From Isoetes taiwanensis (taxonomy: Eukaryota; Streptophyta; Lycopodiopsida; Isoetales; Isoetaceae): a DNA stretch of 64,000 nt. A program made the position numbers and the translations under genes. The stretch lies in assembly GCA_021234155.1 (NCBI GenBank), contig JAJEKV010000006.1, positions 14,214,902 to 14,278,901 on the forward strand, written 5' to 3'. The notes under the pieces are model-generated. The model was not told where the DNA came from. It saw only the letters and a program-made list of their open reading frames with translations, and searched no databases. Shown in pieces: positions 43,926-57,438 of the stretch; position 1 is the first letter of the stretch; each line of letters begins with the position of its first letter.

Positions 43926-45665
43926 CTTGTTGGGACCAAGCTCGAGGAGATCACCAGGATGTAAGCCCACTTGCATTGAAGGTGTGAGCCGATAGTGCCC
44001 ACCATCAGCACTAGAAATGACAAATATGCATGGTTGAGTTTCATGTCAAATTTAAGAAAAATTATCAAATTGAACACCAACATACTTGGTGATCCAAGTC
44101 CCTGTACTACTCAGGTCCATTATGAAAAATGCCCCCTCAAAGCAAGTGATTTGTGCATGCCTGGCAGATATCTGCAAATTATTGCGTGGCTATGTTTCTT
44201 AGAATGGGTGGTCTACATTACGAACTTTGACTTCAATGACACAGACCTGTTGAGAATCAATGATACGACATCTTCTTGAGGATTATTTTCTGCTTTACTC
44301 CTGTCAAAAATCGAGTAACCTTCAACAGTTAAGCCTTAAAGCAACGATTGTAGATATACGTAACAAAATAGCAAGCAGAAAAGCACACCCTATTATAGTA
44401 GGTTGATCGTTTTTGCAAATCTGTACAACTTTTCTGCCACTTTCTGTGACATCCCCATGTGGTGCCAACCTATCCCCAAACGGAACGAGTTACCAACTGC
44501 AAAAGATTGTTCTTGTCCATTAACCTATAATTTCCAAATAGAGAATGCAAACTTAAAAACAGAGAGATGGATGGATGAATATACTTACCTTGCTGTTATT
44601 GCTCTCTTCAGTGCATCATCATCCCGAAACCATTCAGGCAGCTTTTCATTTGCCTATAATGTGAAAATTAAAGGCCGTGCTCATTTGTTGTTTTGCAAAT
44701 ACAAATCAATTAAAAAGTCTAACTAGCATATAAAAAACTGTGTGCACAGTAGTTTCTATCTAAGAAATGTTTTCAACCTACCTTATCAGTTAATCTGCAA
44801 GATGGTACTCTACCTTTCAATGCCGCACTGACGAAATTGAAAATGCAAGATCTGAGGCAACATAACTATTATGGTACTCCCAATTAAAGTACCTGTTTCC
44901 ACCAAGGACCCAACGGAGCATGAGTGGCATAGCCATGCCAATAAAAAATCTTCCTCCCACCCTACCAGGATGTGGGATACAAAGCTTTTTTATGATCTGT
45001 TAAGCAGCATGCACCGAAAGAGGACCCAGTCCTTCACCAAGATATGGCTTTATAGATGGATGCCATAATAGCTGCCATTCTTGCCATCCCATGTACAGCA
45101 CTCACCCTCAGCTTCCTCTGGCTCTCATACCTGAGAGGATGGAAATACAATGAACACGGCCAATCCTTACATGAGCCAGATAATGATTTGGCAACTGGGT
45201 CTGCAAAAGCTATATCTTCACATGCCACAGTTTCTAATGTTTAATGCATTTGGCATATCAATAGGCTTGCCATTTTCGGAGCTCTCTTTTATACATTTGG
45301 TCAGTTCAAGAGCAAGTTGATAACCATCCTATATATAATTCATAAGATGTAAATCCATGACTGAGGTGAATAAACAACATTATAGAGTGGAGGAAAAAAC
45401 TGTACCTCAATGGCCATGCAGCCTCCTTGGCCCATGTTAGGCTGCATAGCACGTACAGAGTCCCCAAGAAGCGTGACTCGCCCTTCACCCCAAGAAGACA
45501 CTACTGGAGTACGGTCATAAGTGACTCGCCCGGAAGACACTACTGGAGTACGGTCATAAATGATAAATGTCACGGCGTAGGATTTGTTCTTCTGGTGTTG
45601 TGAGAAGCAGGTCTACTACTCCATCACACCAATCCCAAATAGTTTTAGCAGCCTCTCCTTTCTCT
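43926..45665 (-). pseudogene. Zeaxanthin epoxidase fragment (C-terminal half, with introns)
   Basis: Plastid FAD enzyme of the xanthophyll cycle and ABA synthesis. Minus-strand exons in order: AKTIWDWCDGVVDLLLTTPE and EQILRRDIY (about 45,570-45,660); WGEGRVTLLGDSVRAMQPNM and GQGGCMAIE ending at a donor (45,400); DGYQLALELTKCIKESSENG (45,247-45,329); RYESQRKLRVSAVHGMARMA (about 45,060-45,190); GRVGGRFFIGMAMPLMLRWV; GRVPSCRLTDK; ANEKLPEWFRDDDALKRAI; then FHA-domain pieces GAFFIMDLSSTGTWITK and TPSMQVGLHPGDLLELGP. The GDS-AMQPNMGQGG motif is intact. Breaks: a short duplication around 45,490-45,560 repeats DRTPVVSS and creates a frameshift and stop after DIYHL; a stop in ...SVHAA* near 45,000. 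The N-terminal FAD Rossmann motif and transit peptide are missing. Introns show DNA-level origin. Confidence 0.88.
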
Positions 45666-46480
45666 CTGAATGATAGAATCCTGTTTAATAAACAACAGGG
45701 ATATAACATGAGATATAACAGGGAGCTCCATTGATTCAAAGAATAACCAATGACCCCAACCAAAGAAGACTTTAACCTTGAAACAAAGCTTCGGATGGGA
45801 AGAAGACAGAGAAAATCAAGCATCCCGGTAAGAAACAGGGTATGCATATGCTTCTATTTTTGTTTCCAGAGACACTGAAATCAGTAATTTAGAAACATGC
45901 AGTTATGGCATTCTACCGTGCGGGCGGTTTGGTCATCCACGACTAGTGCTTTCGAGCTATGGGACAAAATGGAAGCTTGTGCTTGTGTGATATCCATTGC
46001 TCTCCGGGGAGGCGGGGCAATTCTTCAACTAGGCGAATTCTTCAACCGCTTCGCACACCTCCTTTCGGCCCAAATGCTATTATTAGAATATTAGCACGAC
46101 CATGAAATCATTTACACCATAACCTTTGTGATGCATTACGCTATAAATATCTATTCGGTATCATGCACAAAGCCCAAACACGGAAGCATTTTAGCGAACC
46201 GTAGTTCAACCGGAAGATGCAAATCCACTAATTGGCTTCACCACAAAATCAAAGGACAAAGGCAGAAGGCGCAAAGAATCATTTAGAAGCAGAGAGAGGT
46301 CGTTTGCTTTTTTTGCTACTCACATGTAGAGCTTTTGCATGTAGAAAGCATGGTAACATAGATTATATTGCTACTCACATTGTCTACCCGGATCCGTGAT
46401 CGGCAAAAATAGGCAATAATAGCCTTATCGAGGAAGACTAGCCGCCTCGAGATTTGTGAGAAGGAATAAATACTATCGGT
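45666..46480. other. No gene recognised
   Basis: Sequence upstream of the epoxidase fragment; no further epoxidase exon is visible. Confidence 0.4.
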
Positions 46481-46710
46481 TACGCAAATCCGATGGACGG
46501 TCTACATAAAATGCCCTAATTTCAAGGATGGACGGTCCACATAAAATGCCCCAATTAAATCCCTAGATCTAACGGGCCACATCAAAAGCCCCAAATAAAG
46601 GGGGCTGCTTGGGGTTGATTGGAGGTGTCACCGTCTAGACCGTCCATCTCATAGATGGACGGCCGAGATCAATCTCTACTAACATGTTGGTAGAGCTAAT
46701 ATAATTGTAT
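46481..46710 (-). mobile_element. Transposon terminus, TATATACAATTATAT/GACGG family (inverted)
   Basis: The reverse complement of this block matches 13,560-13,870: GGACGGTC blocks at 46,495 and 46,530, AAAGCCCCAAATAAAGGG, CGTCCATCTCATAGATGGAC, ending in AATATAATTGTATATATA. It closes the interval holding the xylosidase, YchF and epoxidase fragments. Confidence 0.6.
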
Positions 46711-46739
46711 ATATAGTAGTGATAGTGATAAGAGATATA

Positions 46740-46960
46740 TATTATATATATTAGGAGTGGCTTCCAGAAGCTTCTTTTATATCTATACCGCCAGATCCTG
46801 ACCGTCGATTTACTCCCTCGCAATCTCGGCCGTCGGATCTGGTGGCTTCCGGAAGTTTCTTGGCGGAGCTGTGGTAGCTTCCAGAATGTCTTGGAAATTC
46901 TAGAAGATGGCAAGAAATTCTAGAACATTCTTCAATGTTCTGAATGCTAGTATATATGCG
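46740..46960 (+). mobile_element. Short repeat, GGAGTGGCTTCCAGAAG family
   Basis: From ATATTAGGAGTGGCTTCCAG to AAGAAATTCTAGAACATTC. It recurs inverted at 62,150-62,340 (CCTTCTGGAAGCCACTCCTA ending at TA). Both copies abut TATATA, so this is a small TA-ending transposon family. Confidence 0.65.
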
Positions 46961-49900
46961 GTTGTTGGATGTCGAAATTGTTTTTGGTAGGTATGGCGCT
47001 GGCGCTGGTCCTCTTTTGTGGTCTGCATATTTTTCAGCTTTGGAGCTACGGTTATGGATCTTGGAGCCATGGTTATGGAGGTTTAGCCAATATTTGTTGG
47101 CAGTCGTCATGGTATGAAAATGGGCGGCTACCTGCCCTCTTTATCGCGATGTATAGTTTCCAGCTTTGGAGCCACGGTCATGGAGCTTTAGCCAATATTT
47201 TGTTGGCAGTCCTCATCACTCCAATCACTCCAAGGAGATGTATGGTTTACAGACCCTAGACCCCAGAGCATTTTAAAGAGTATTTCTGTTTTCTAGAAGA
47301 GCGGGGGTAAGGGCGAAAGTGTAGAGGAGGCATTTTCGGCTATGACGATTACACAAGCTAGCCCTTATTAGGCTTGAAGCTTTGGAATCAGTGCTTTTTC
47401 TTTGGCATTTATTTGCAATGCAACTGTATACACTGCAAAACCTTTCTCATGCACTCGATTTTTGCTGTTTACATCTGATTTTTTTATGCAAATAGCTATG
47501 ATTCCTCTGTTTTTACTTGCAGGAATTCATAGGAGGGACCTCAATTGAAGAAAGGTGCTTAAATCCAGCATATCCGTTAATATCAGGAAGTATTGAACTG
47601 GGTCACAAATGGTTGCCATAGTTTTGGGGATCCCTTTGTTTTACTGATCTATAATTCAGCTTTGGAGGCTATAATCTCGAAATTTTCTTCTCCGGTATGA
47701 GGCGCTCATATTTCATTTCTTTGTCCAATCTAGTTTGTTTCCTTTTGTTTTGGCCCGGTGATTTTGATTAGGCTGTCCAGGAGGTACTCTTGCCTATTTG
47801 CCATGCTATTACAACTTGCATGGTGTGCCCACAGCTTAGAAATTATCAAATTGGGTCACCTAATCACAAATCGGGCCTCAAAATCATGAAATCGGCCCCC
47901 CTGAAAAACTCGCTCGCTCATGGGTCTTTAGATGCAAGTGGCAATCCCAAATTCGGCCTGTAATCGCCAAATCGGCTCCAACAATCATCCGCCCTTAGCT
48001 TGCTCAATTCCTACAATCATCTAGAGACTATTTTTGCTGCGTGGAGCTTTGGAGTCCGGTGTCATTTGAAGTTTTTGATTCTTTGAGTTTTTGATTCTTT
48101 GAGACAATGCTTCTTTGAGACTATGCTTCAAGATATCATATTATAAATGCTTTTCTTTTGCTGATAATAAGAACCAGAGATGTATCCTGGTGTATGGAAT
48201 AGCTATTATATGGTATTCACCTTTTCTTTTTTGTCGAAACTTGTGTCTGCCATATCTTTGTTACAGTATGTGCCTCAACATTGCAGGATAAGTAAGCATC
48301 TGCTCCAAGCATCTACAGATAAAACAATTCGAATGTTTCTCCAAAATGCCTAAGCTAGCATATAGATCCATCCTCCAGCCTATATTCTGTTTGTAAACAG
48401 CTTATTTTCTCATAATAAGAGCGAAACAGAGGCATTTGTATCATTTCCAGGCGGTTTTGCAACATAATCTTGCAACATAATCCCTACAGATCAGAGCATT
48501 TTTCATCCAAACACGATTCTTCTGGATTAAATCCGAATTAGATACAAATTTCTGGCAAATCGGTCATGCCATTTGTATGGCGCCAAAGCTTGGAGCCGGA
48601 TCTCCCTCTTATGCGGCTACAGGCACAGTTTGCCATCTCGAAACTCTACATGGCCATTGGCCCTAATTTGTTAAAAAGGCTACGATAAATGACTATTGCA
48701 CATAAATCAATTTATAATAGAAGAGCTTAATAAAAAATTTCCTAGAGGTTCAACATATTTTATTTTTGTTGACACTATAAGCCAAATTGTGCCTTAAGAA
48801 TATTATGCTTCCATGAAATGACTATTTGGCAAGGGAGCAACATAATGAAATGACTATTTGGCAAGGGAGCAACATACCTTAGAGAACTTATACGATATGA
48901 GACACGTTCCATAGAGCTCATGAGCTTATTTGTGAAAACAAAAAGCCATAGTAGAGGTAGCATGCAAAAGTTGCATGTAGACCACCACATGTTTGACATG
49001 CATGTGGAAAAAAAAAGTGCATATGTTTTAATATAGAAAAATCCCATTAACTTTCATTTAGCTTTATCATTTTATTATTTTAAATGTCAAAATGTCATAA
49101 TGTGCTCACGTTATAAAAGCATAGCACCAAATAAATCATAAATATCGCATTTTCATGTTATAATGGCACCAAATACCATCAAATGGTAAATGTCAAATGT
49201 AAGTGTATGACACTCTTAGTAACATGTATGCAAAATGTGGAGCCATGAACGATGTTCTATTCTCTCATGTTCCAAAAACAAAAGTTTGTTCTTTCCCTTA
49301 CCATTTTAACTTATGGATTACATTTTTGAATTGAAACCATTAGTTCTAATTTTTTATTTCCTTGAGTACTTTTGCTAACTGATCTTTATTGATTGGGAGA
49401 ACATGCTTGCATTCAACTCTATAGAAAGATGTCATGCTTGCATTCAACTCTATAGAAAGATGTCATTTGAAAGTTAAAATACATCACTACTGATTTGCAT
49501 GCCTTTGGTTTGAAATCTTTGTTCGACTTTGTTTCTATTTTTTGTGCATCCAAGTCCATGTCGAGTAATCTCCCATGTAGATTCAAAAAAAAAAAAATTT
49601 GTTGATTAGACATGCGTCGGCATGGGCGGGGCGTGTGTCATCCACACTACGGATGTTGTTATGTTGAGCCTCCAAATCCTGACAACGTTGCTTCTTGGAA
49701 TGTTAGTTTCTTAGATTGTTAGTAAGATAAATGTAACTTCTTTTTGCTTTAATGCAGATCGATTAGAAACTTTTTATTTTAAGCGCAAATAGTAGTCAAA
49801 GCCTTCTTTTTGTTTATGGACATGGACACTTACTTACCCGTTGAAGCTAAAGTTCAAATTTAGAAAAGCTTCAAATTAAAAAGCACAAAGCCAACAAATC

Positions 49901-50885
49901 TTCTACTCTAAATGTTTTATAATTAACAACTCGAACTGTAGAGACCTGTCTTGCTCTTGATGGCAAAAACGTATCATATCTAATATTCGCCAAACTCCAA
50001 TCCAGTATGCTTTGAAGATACAGAATATTTTGGCTCACATTGGCACTCTCTCTAGGCAACACATGCCATTAAAAATTTCAAAATGTCCTTTCAATATTCG
50101 GCATTACAACATGCAAGAATAACTTTCGTAACAGACACCCATCCATAAGACATTACAACATGCAAAAGCTGTTTCGTAGGAAACACCAAGACTAGTTAAT
50201 AAAGGCATGCAAGGATTTTTGCATGCAAAACGACATATGTCCAACATGTAATTTTTGAACCACATACCTTAACTTTACATTTTAGCCTTTTTCATGCCTA
50301 TATTGAGCCTTTTTCATGCCTAAATAAAGTCGGGCAAAGATATAACCACTTTTGAATATTACCAAGCAAATTCCCATTGCACATGCAAAAAATGCTAATT
50401 CTAAAAGAAACTTACCAATGTCTTTTATACGGTTTCACCCTACACCTCTCATGCATCTTGGTTGCTCAATGTTCCAGTACCTTTAAGTTTGGCACCCCAG
50501 TGTTCACAACTTACAATTTGTCTAATGATGTCCACCTTTGGCTTTGGCTCCCCAAGGTGTATAACTTAAGGTCTATAGATTCTCCTTAGCCTCAAATGTC
50601 CTCAAGTCAACCAAGGGGCCACTAATCCCCATGGAGCAGAAGAAAAAGTAAAATCCACAATACCCTGTTTACTTTAGCAGCACGTTAAGTCTGGGCTTCA
50701 TTTATCTTATCTTATCTTCGACATGCTAAGATAAGGTCAAACCCATGAAATCCCCAATAGATCCTACAAAATGGTCGATTTGTCTTCGCTCCAGTGGAGT
50801 CTACAAAATGTGTAGTTCTATGATGGAATCTTTCAAACAACATTCTTTACTAGTAAAAGAAATCAATGCTTTGACTCTATGATCA
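46961..50885. other. No gene recognised; small tandem duplications
   Basis: AT-rich spacer. Local duplications include GAAATGACTATTTGGCAAGG at 48,816 and 48,848, and CATTCAACTCTATAGAAAGA at 49,411 and 49,438. No exon-like sequence recognised. Confidence 0.45.
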
Positions 50886-51470
50886 TTTCAAATGAAATAT
50901 TTGAGAACCTAGAAAATTTAACAGAATCTAAGGGCATCTTCATAGAATATGAGGGAATCTCATAAAGCTCTGAGGGAATCTCCATAGAATCTGAAGGGAT
51001 GTGATAAACTCTAAGAGAATCTAGGGGAATCTGATAAAATCTAAGGTTGATGTTCAGGGAATCTAAGAGAATTTGGAGAATCTTGGAATATGCATCGACA
51101 CAAGAGAATCTTGGGGAATCTAGAGAAATCGGACAAAAATTCTTGGGAATCTAAGCGAATCTCAAAAAAATCTTGGGAAATCTATAGGAATCTCAAGATA
51201 ATCTAAAGGAATGTTTAAAAATATTAGAATATGGATCGACTGGAACTTGCATCATAAGCTCTGACGAAATCTTGAAGAAGCAAAAAAATCTTCATAGAAT
51301 CTAAACGAATTGCATGAAATGTAACAGAATTTAAGGCAATATCATAAATTATAAGCAAACCTAGAAGAATCTACATGAATGTCATAGAATTTAAGAAGAA
51401 CCTAAAGGAATCTTCATAACATCATGGAGAATCTAGAAGAATCTTATTAAAATCTAAGAGATTCTCAACT
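50886..51470 (-). repeat. GATTC-type degenerate array
   Basis: Units such as GAATCTAAGGGAATCTCATA, related to the arrays at 10.4 and 56.3 kb, followed by AACATGCACCGTAGGA near 51,510 and then a TA-rich end. Confidence 0.7.
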
Positions 51471-51539
51471 TGCACCATGGGAACATTCTAAAATTGGAAC
51501 TTGCGCCATAGGAACATGCACCGTAGGACGTGCTAAATT

Positions 51540-51800
51540 TCTTGTATATATATCTGTTATATATATACAATTATATAAGCTGCCCCCTTATACATAGACG
51601 CCGTGGTGTCGCCGTCTGGACGGTCCAGATTTGAGATCTGACGGTCCTGGAGGAGCCACCTCAATTCATCCCAAGCACCCCCTTATAATAGTGTGGTGTC
51701 GCCATCTTGACCGTTCTTTAAGATTGACGACCCAGATGAAGCCACGTCAATCCAGCCCAACAGCCCCCTTAATTGGGGCTTTTGATCTAGACTGTTGAAT
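51540..51800 (+). mobile_element. Transposon terminus, diverged GACGG family
   Basis: TATATATACAATTATATAAG, then GTCTGGACGGTCCAGATTTG and AATTGGGGCTTTTGATCTAG; a diverged relative of the ends at 13.6 and 46.6 kb. It lies 5' of the HECT ligase fragment. Confidence 0.55.
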
Positions 51801-53200
51801 GTGCTGGAGCAATGGCCTAGATTTAGCCGCATATATTAAATGCAATTAATCTCATATGATGAGGTGGTCCCGAAGTTAATACCATGTAACGACTTTCGAG
51901 GCCGACAATTAATATCTGCATGTTTGGGTTTTAAATTATCTAATTAAAATCTACACTTTCAATCTTTCGCCTCATCTGGGCTATGGAAGCAAGCGCGGCT
52001 CCATTCCTGCGACTCCTCTTCTATCTGACTCTTCTATCTGAAGGGGTGGATAAAGAAAATAAAGAAAAATGTGGATTGTGGAATAGCGGCCGCGAATCAA
52101 ATTTGCTGCTCTGATATACTTTGAGGATCCGCTCATTTTTCATGGATCATTTTCTCAGAATCCAAATAGTGATCGGCATAAATCTCTGTCTGATCCATCT
52201 ACGTAGTTGTTGTTGTGGATAATCTTCCTTTTTAGCAATCAATCTGGTAGTGCGCCAAACGGGCCGGTTTTTGGCAAAATATCATCGATTCCGCAATTTT
52301 GTAGTCGCAGGTACTCGTCATTCTAGATCTTATGCACATTTGGGCTTGATTCTCTTTGGAACTGCTCTGCATGTCATGATTGGTCGGATCTGCGGGAGGT
52401 ATTGGGTAGCCTCTTGTGCAAGCTGATGATTTTTGGCTGCTTCACCACAAGGGTCTTTTAGATTTTGAGTCGAAGAAGCAGCTTGTGTTGGCAATGTTAC
52501 CGAGCGCAAAGATGATCATGATGGTCGCCAAGAGCTTATGATTCGAGATCACACTCCACGATTCCTTTGAACGCTTGCATATGCATTGTGATATCTTTGC
52601 GGGGTGGGGCTTTGTGTTGAATTTACAAATGTAAGAAAGAATGCACTTTTATTGCATGCCCGACGGCCATCACGGATGTTTTTCCAAACCCCGGTAAGCA
52701 TCTTTACTTAGTAAATTAATGGAAAAGAAATGACAGACCATAACCATGAATTGAGCAATAATATATTCTTCAATTGTGTGTCTCTCATTATTTGATAGTC
52801 CGCTATTAAAATTCCGAGGAACAAGGGCTAGAATAATTGTTTTTGGCAAACTAGAAATAAATGGAAGATCTAGAGTAGGTAAAATGGGCAACTTCAAATC
52901 TTTTTCTTGCTTTTTTTGCACATCGGGGTGAAAATATTTCGTAAATGGATACTTCTAGTGTTGGATGGTTTGACCTGTTCATGTGAACCGATATGCTTTA
53001 GAAGTGTGAATTACTGGCGACATTTTGCACATATATTTGTTCCGTGGATCCGGTGTAAATCCCGCCATCTTACATACTTCAAGTTTTGTGGGCCGGTTAG
53101 TTGCACCGGCTTTAATGCATAAAGTGCACATTGATGTCCGATTTTCTCTCCTTCCTTCTTTAAACGACTTCTTTGGCGTTCATGTGACTTGGGAAGATTC
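51801..53200. other. No gene firmly recognised
   Basis: Gene-like texture but no assignable exon. Confidence 0.3.
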
Positions 53201-53207
53201 AAAAGAT

Positions 53208-53971
53208 GGATCCGGAGATATCGATTCGGATGCATTGTGCCTTACTTTTGTTTGTGGGGTTGAATATTTAGGATCTCACAAAATTATTGAGCTTTGTCCC
53301 GGTGGGAAAGATATTTCACAATAGTAGTAACCTAGGAAAGACTTTGTGGAATTATTGGTTAACCAAATACCTCTAGTGACATCGATCCGCAAACAAATAA
53401 GTTCCTTCAAACAGGGCTTTTCTGACTTGCTCATTAATTTGGAATAGAGCAGTTTCTTGGAGGCTTGGAGTTGGACCTTGAAGATCTCGACCTGATTTTG
53501 TACGGTAAGGAGCATGAAATTTTTGTAGATGATTGGAAACGCCACACAGAATATCATGAGTACACTAGCGTGGACGACCATATCCAAACGGTTCTGGAAG
53601 GTGAGTACCCCAGACATGCCATTCCAGTCGCTAAGTTATAAAAAAAATTGTAGTAATATTTGACAATTAATCCTTGATCTTTTTTATTTATTATAATGCT
53701 TTTTAGTTACTAACCTCTCTGCCCTATACTTTTGCAGGTAGTAGAAGAAATGTCTGCTACTTCGGTTGCGCACTTACCTGCAGAAGGTTTTGCAGGCTTT
53801 CAGTCCAAATTTCATATCCACAGGGGCTATGGTGAATCTCGTTGTCTACCAACTGCACATACATGCTTTTTTCGATTGATTTTGCCAACATATCCCAGCT
53901 TTAGTGTAATGCATGAATGCTTACATGATATTACCGAAGCCCACGTAGCTGAAGGGTTTGGCTTTGCCTAG
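53208..53971 (+). pseudogene. HECT-type E3 ubiquitin ligase C-terminal fragment (UPL-like)
   Basis: Plus strand: CLTFVCGVEYLGSHKIIELC and PGGKDI, a stop, then VTSIRKQISSFKQGFSDLLI, a stop/frameshift, LELDLEDLDLILYGKEHEIF with DDWKRHTEYHEYTSVDDHIQ, a donor (53,600), an acceptor TTTTGCAG (53,738), then VAHLPAEGFAGFQSKFHIHR, GYGESRCLPTAHTCFFRLIL and ITEAHVAEGFGFA to a natural stop. This is the HECT C-lobe, which accepts ubiquitin as a thioester; the catalytic Cys is in LPTAHTCF (family LPxAHTCFN) and is retained, as is the terminal EGFGFA. Internal stops near 53,322 and 53,445 and the missing N-lobe make it non-functional. The intron is retained. Confidence 0.88.
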
Positions 53972-55750
53972 TCAGAAAGCAAATACTGCCTTCAAGCATC
54001 TTTTAGAAATCAATGTACATGCTGCTTTATCGGATTACACTTTTGCATCACCTAAGACTGAAAGTCAATTTTGTAAAGATTTGATTGAAGAGGTGTTTTG
54101 TGAGGATACATGTGAATAATGATAGTACCTACAATGAATACTCTTATTTTTAAATTGCAGCAGACGTCCTTTTCTACTAACATATTAGCATCTGCAAATA
54201 CACAATGTGATATTTCGTGTCATCTTTTTCCAGTCGAGCCACTGCATATATCCGCATATTTATCTTGCAGCCCATTAATTTTTTCTGTTATAAAACTTCA
54301 TTTTTTCGCCATACAATCATAGGGATTGTGAAGTTAGACTGCAACTCAGCATGTGTAGATGGGTTGTAAAAGACTCTAAAGACAATGAGGTGATGTCTTA
54401 TGTCTTCTATTTTTCTGCACGATTTATTATTGACTTTGATCTCACTGTCGTTTTCGTTGGAAGCAAGGGCTATGGCAATTTTTTGGTGTATGGTTACGGT
54501 GGTCTGCTGAGCTATGAACAGTCTGTTGTTCCTCTCCATTTGGCAGTTGTTCACAAAAAGAAGTGCACGTCGAACATGAAGGGATATCTTCAAAGCTTCG
54601 TGCACAAAAGTTTTATAAGGTATGCCACTGAATTTAAGATTTTTTTGGGTTTTTTTGCTGCCAAATTCTTTGGTTTTAGAAGAATGCAACAAGAGGGGAA
54701 ATAATGAGTTGTTCGAACTAAACTCAACCCCAGCCACATGGTACGATTTTGATAACAACTGGGATGCAGGCAAAGTGAGCTTAGCTCTTTTTCCTTAAGT
54801 AGTGTTTGCAATTTGAAAATGAGCATTGTTCATGACTTGCAGATTATGGAGATTAATCAAAGGAGAAGGGAAGATCATTTGCTTGATGTACTTTGCTTTC
54901 ATATGACATTGCAATGGATAATTTACCAGATGACAAGTTGATTTTACAAGGCATGATGGTTCATGGTTTTGAAGCAAAGAAAGGCATGCCCTGCGCTGCC
55001 TTGGTCGTTTCGAGAAGGATTGCTATCAGCAGCATTTCCTATCAGCATCATTTTCATTTGTCTTATTGATCGGTCTGCACAAGACATAGGTATATTCTTT
55101 TCTTGATCTGATGCAAGGTCTTAAGTTTATTCATTTGTGTTCATTTTTGTCTTCAAGTTTGCTTGTGATGATTTTTTGGTGCAATATGTTTGCAAAGATG
55201 TCCTTTTTGGAAAAACGCATTTGACGTTTCTTTACAAAATGATATTATCTACAGGTTTAGATATGTCAGCAGCACATGCTTACCCCATTTCGTAGTTTCG
55301 GTATTGCAGGCATAATATGGCAGCTTCATACCAGGCGTTTTGTCGAGTCGTAATGCCTTGCAACTGGTCTAATCCAACATGCTTGAAATATGAACATCCA
55401 TGTTCCTTTGGATGCCTAATGATTGGGGCAAGATTGCAGCTTATTTGTAACATGTAAAGTGGTGTTATCAACATAAGTTTTAATGTTGCAACAATGCAAC
55501 TCTTATTTCCTTTTCCAAGCAAAAAAATTAGTGTTTGTCTGTATGAAGTGAGCTTTTAGTGATGGTTATTAATGCCATGTGCAACTTCCACTTTCGATGT
55601 GTGTAATGCTGCTTCAAACTGTCAAATAAAATTGTTTGACAATGACATGGTTTTGGACCCCTGCCTGGACCCATGGTTTTGTGGTGTTGTCTTGACATGA
55701 AGACTTGTAGTAGGACATAATAGGTTCCGTAAACCATGTCATTCAAGATT
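53972..55750. other. No gene recognised
   Basis: A 117-codon plus-strand ORF at 54,351-54,704 has no recognisable motif; probably chance or debris. Confidence 0.35.
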
Positions 55751-55830
55751 AACGGCTAACATACCCATTGATAGTACAAAAACTTATATATATATATATC
55801 TATACTCTATATATGTTCTTATGTTTGTCG
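55751..55830 (-). mobile_element. TA-rich transposon terminus
   Basis: ACCCATTGATAGTACAAAAA followed by CTTATATATATATATCTATA; inverted counterpart of 39,500-39,535. It closes the interval with the HECT fragment. Confidence 0.5.
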
Positions 55831-56269
55831 CGCTTATCCGACCGTCCGTTCGAGATCCGACGGCTCAGGTGGCTTTGGGACATATCCTATGGCCCAGATG
55901 GTCTGGGAGTTTATATATAATTCGTATAGACGCGATCCTACGGTCCAGGTTGATTTGATCCTGATCGTCGGTCTGAGATCCTACGGCTCACGTTGCTTTG
56001 GGACACGGTGTACATGACTTTGGGAATTATATATAATAGATCCTATGGCTCATGTTGCGTGAGATCCCGACCCTTGATCGAGTCCAAGATCCTACGGCCC
56101 AAGTTGAATGCTCATCCCTTAGGGAAAGGCTTTTAAAATTTTTATGTTGTGTGGGGGATTCGAACCCTGGCCAAACCACTAGATCAAGCATTAGTTCCAT
56201 GGATAATTTATGTTTCAAATATACTTAAGGGTAATGTTCCCATTAAGATAAAATAGACTATAACATTCT

Positions 56270-57420
56270 AGCTAGTTCAAGAAGGTTCTAGAATGTTCTG
56301 GAAGGCTCTAGAAAGTTCTAGAATCTTCTAGAAAGTTCTAGAACATAAGAGAAATCTAGGGGGGATCTAAGAAAATTCTTCCAGAAAGTTTCAAATTGTT
56401 CTAATAAGTTTTAGAATGTTCTAGAATGTAGGGGAATCTATGGGAATGTAAAAAAATCTAAGGGAAATACTTCCAGAAAATTCTAGAATATATTGAAAGT
56501 CTTAGAATGTTCCAGAAAGTCTTAGAATGTTCTAAAAAGTTATAGAATGTAAAGGAATCCAGAAGAATTTAATAGAATGTAAGAAAATCTATAAAATGTA
56601 AGAGAATCTAGGAAAATATTTACAAGCCTAAGGGAATCTCTTAAAATCTGAGGGATCTAAAGGAATCTTCATAAAATATAAGGGAATCTAAGAAAATGTT
56701 GATGAAATCTTAGAGTATCTAAGGGAATCTTTATAGAATCTCTTTGAATCTCATGTAATGTAAGGGAACCGAGGGCAATATCATAAAATCTAAATGAATC
56801 TAAGGGGATCTTCATAGAATCTTGGAGAATCTAGGGAAAATCTAGGGGGGATCTAAGAAAATTCTTCCAGAAAGTTCCAAATTGTTCTAATAAGTTTTAG
56901 AATGTTCTAGAATGTAGGGGAATCTATGGGAATGTAAGAAAATCTAGGGAAATACTTCCAGAAAATTCTAGAATATATTGAAAGTCTTAGAATGTTCCAG
57001 AAAGTCTTAGAATGTTCTAAAAAGTTATAGAATGTAAAGGAATCCAGAAGAATTTAATAGAATGTAAGAAAATCTATAAAATGTAAGAGAATCTAGGAAA
57101 ATATTTACAAGCCTAAGGGAATCTCTTAAAATCTGAGGGATCTAAAGGAATCTTCATAAAATATAAGGGAATCTAAGAAAATGTTGATGAAATCTTAGAG
57201 TATCTAAGGGAATCTTTATAGAATCTCTTTGAATCTCATGTAATGTAAGGGAACCGAGGGCAATATCATAAAATCTAAATGAATCTAAGGGGATCTTCAT
57301 AGAATCTTGGAGAATCTAGGGAAATCTAATAGAATCTAGAGGGAATCTTATACAATTTAGAGAAATGCTCACGAACCCTCTAAGAGAACCTTGGTAGAAT
57401 CTTAGAGAATCTACCAAGAG
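56270..57420 (-). repeat. GATTC/TTCTAGAA array with 486-bp tandem duplication
   Basis: Degenerate array of GGAATCTAAGGG- and TTCTAGAATGTTCTAGAA-like units. Copies at 56,352-56,837 and 56,838-57,325 are almost identical, showing a recent duplication inside the older array. Confidence 0.85.
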
Positions 57421-57438
57421 ATTCTTTTACAAGAACTT

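Noticed and set aside
53276-53617. 113-aa minus-strand ORF
   Set aside because: It is antisense to the recognisable HECT ligase exon on the plus strand.
56135-56210. tRNA-like stretch (minus strand AGGGTTCGAATCCCCC preceded by CTAGTGGTTTGGCC)
   Set aside because: It has a B-box-like T-arm but the A-box-like part is only about 15 bp away, and there is no acceptor stem or anticodon arm. At most a fragment of a tRNA-derived SINE.
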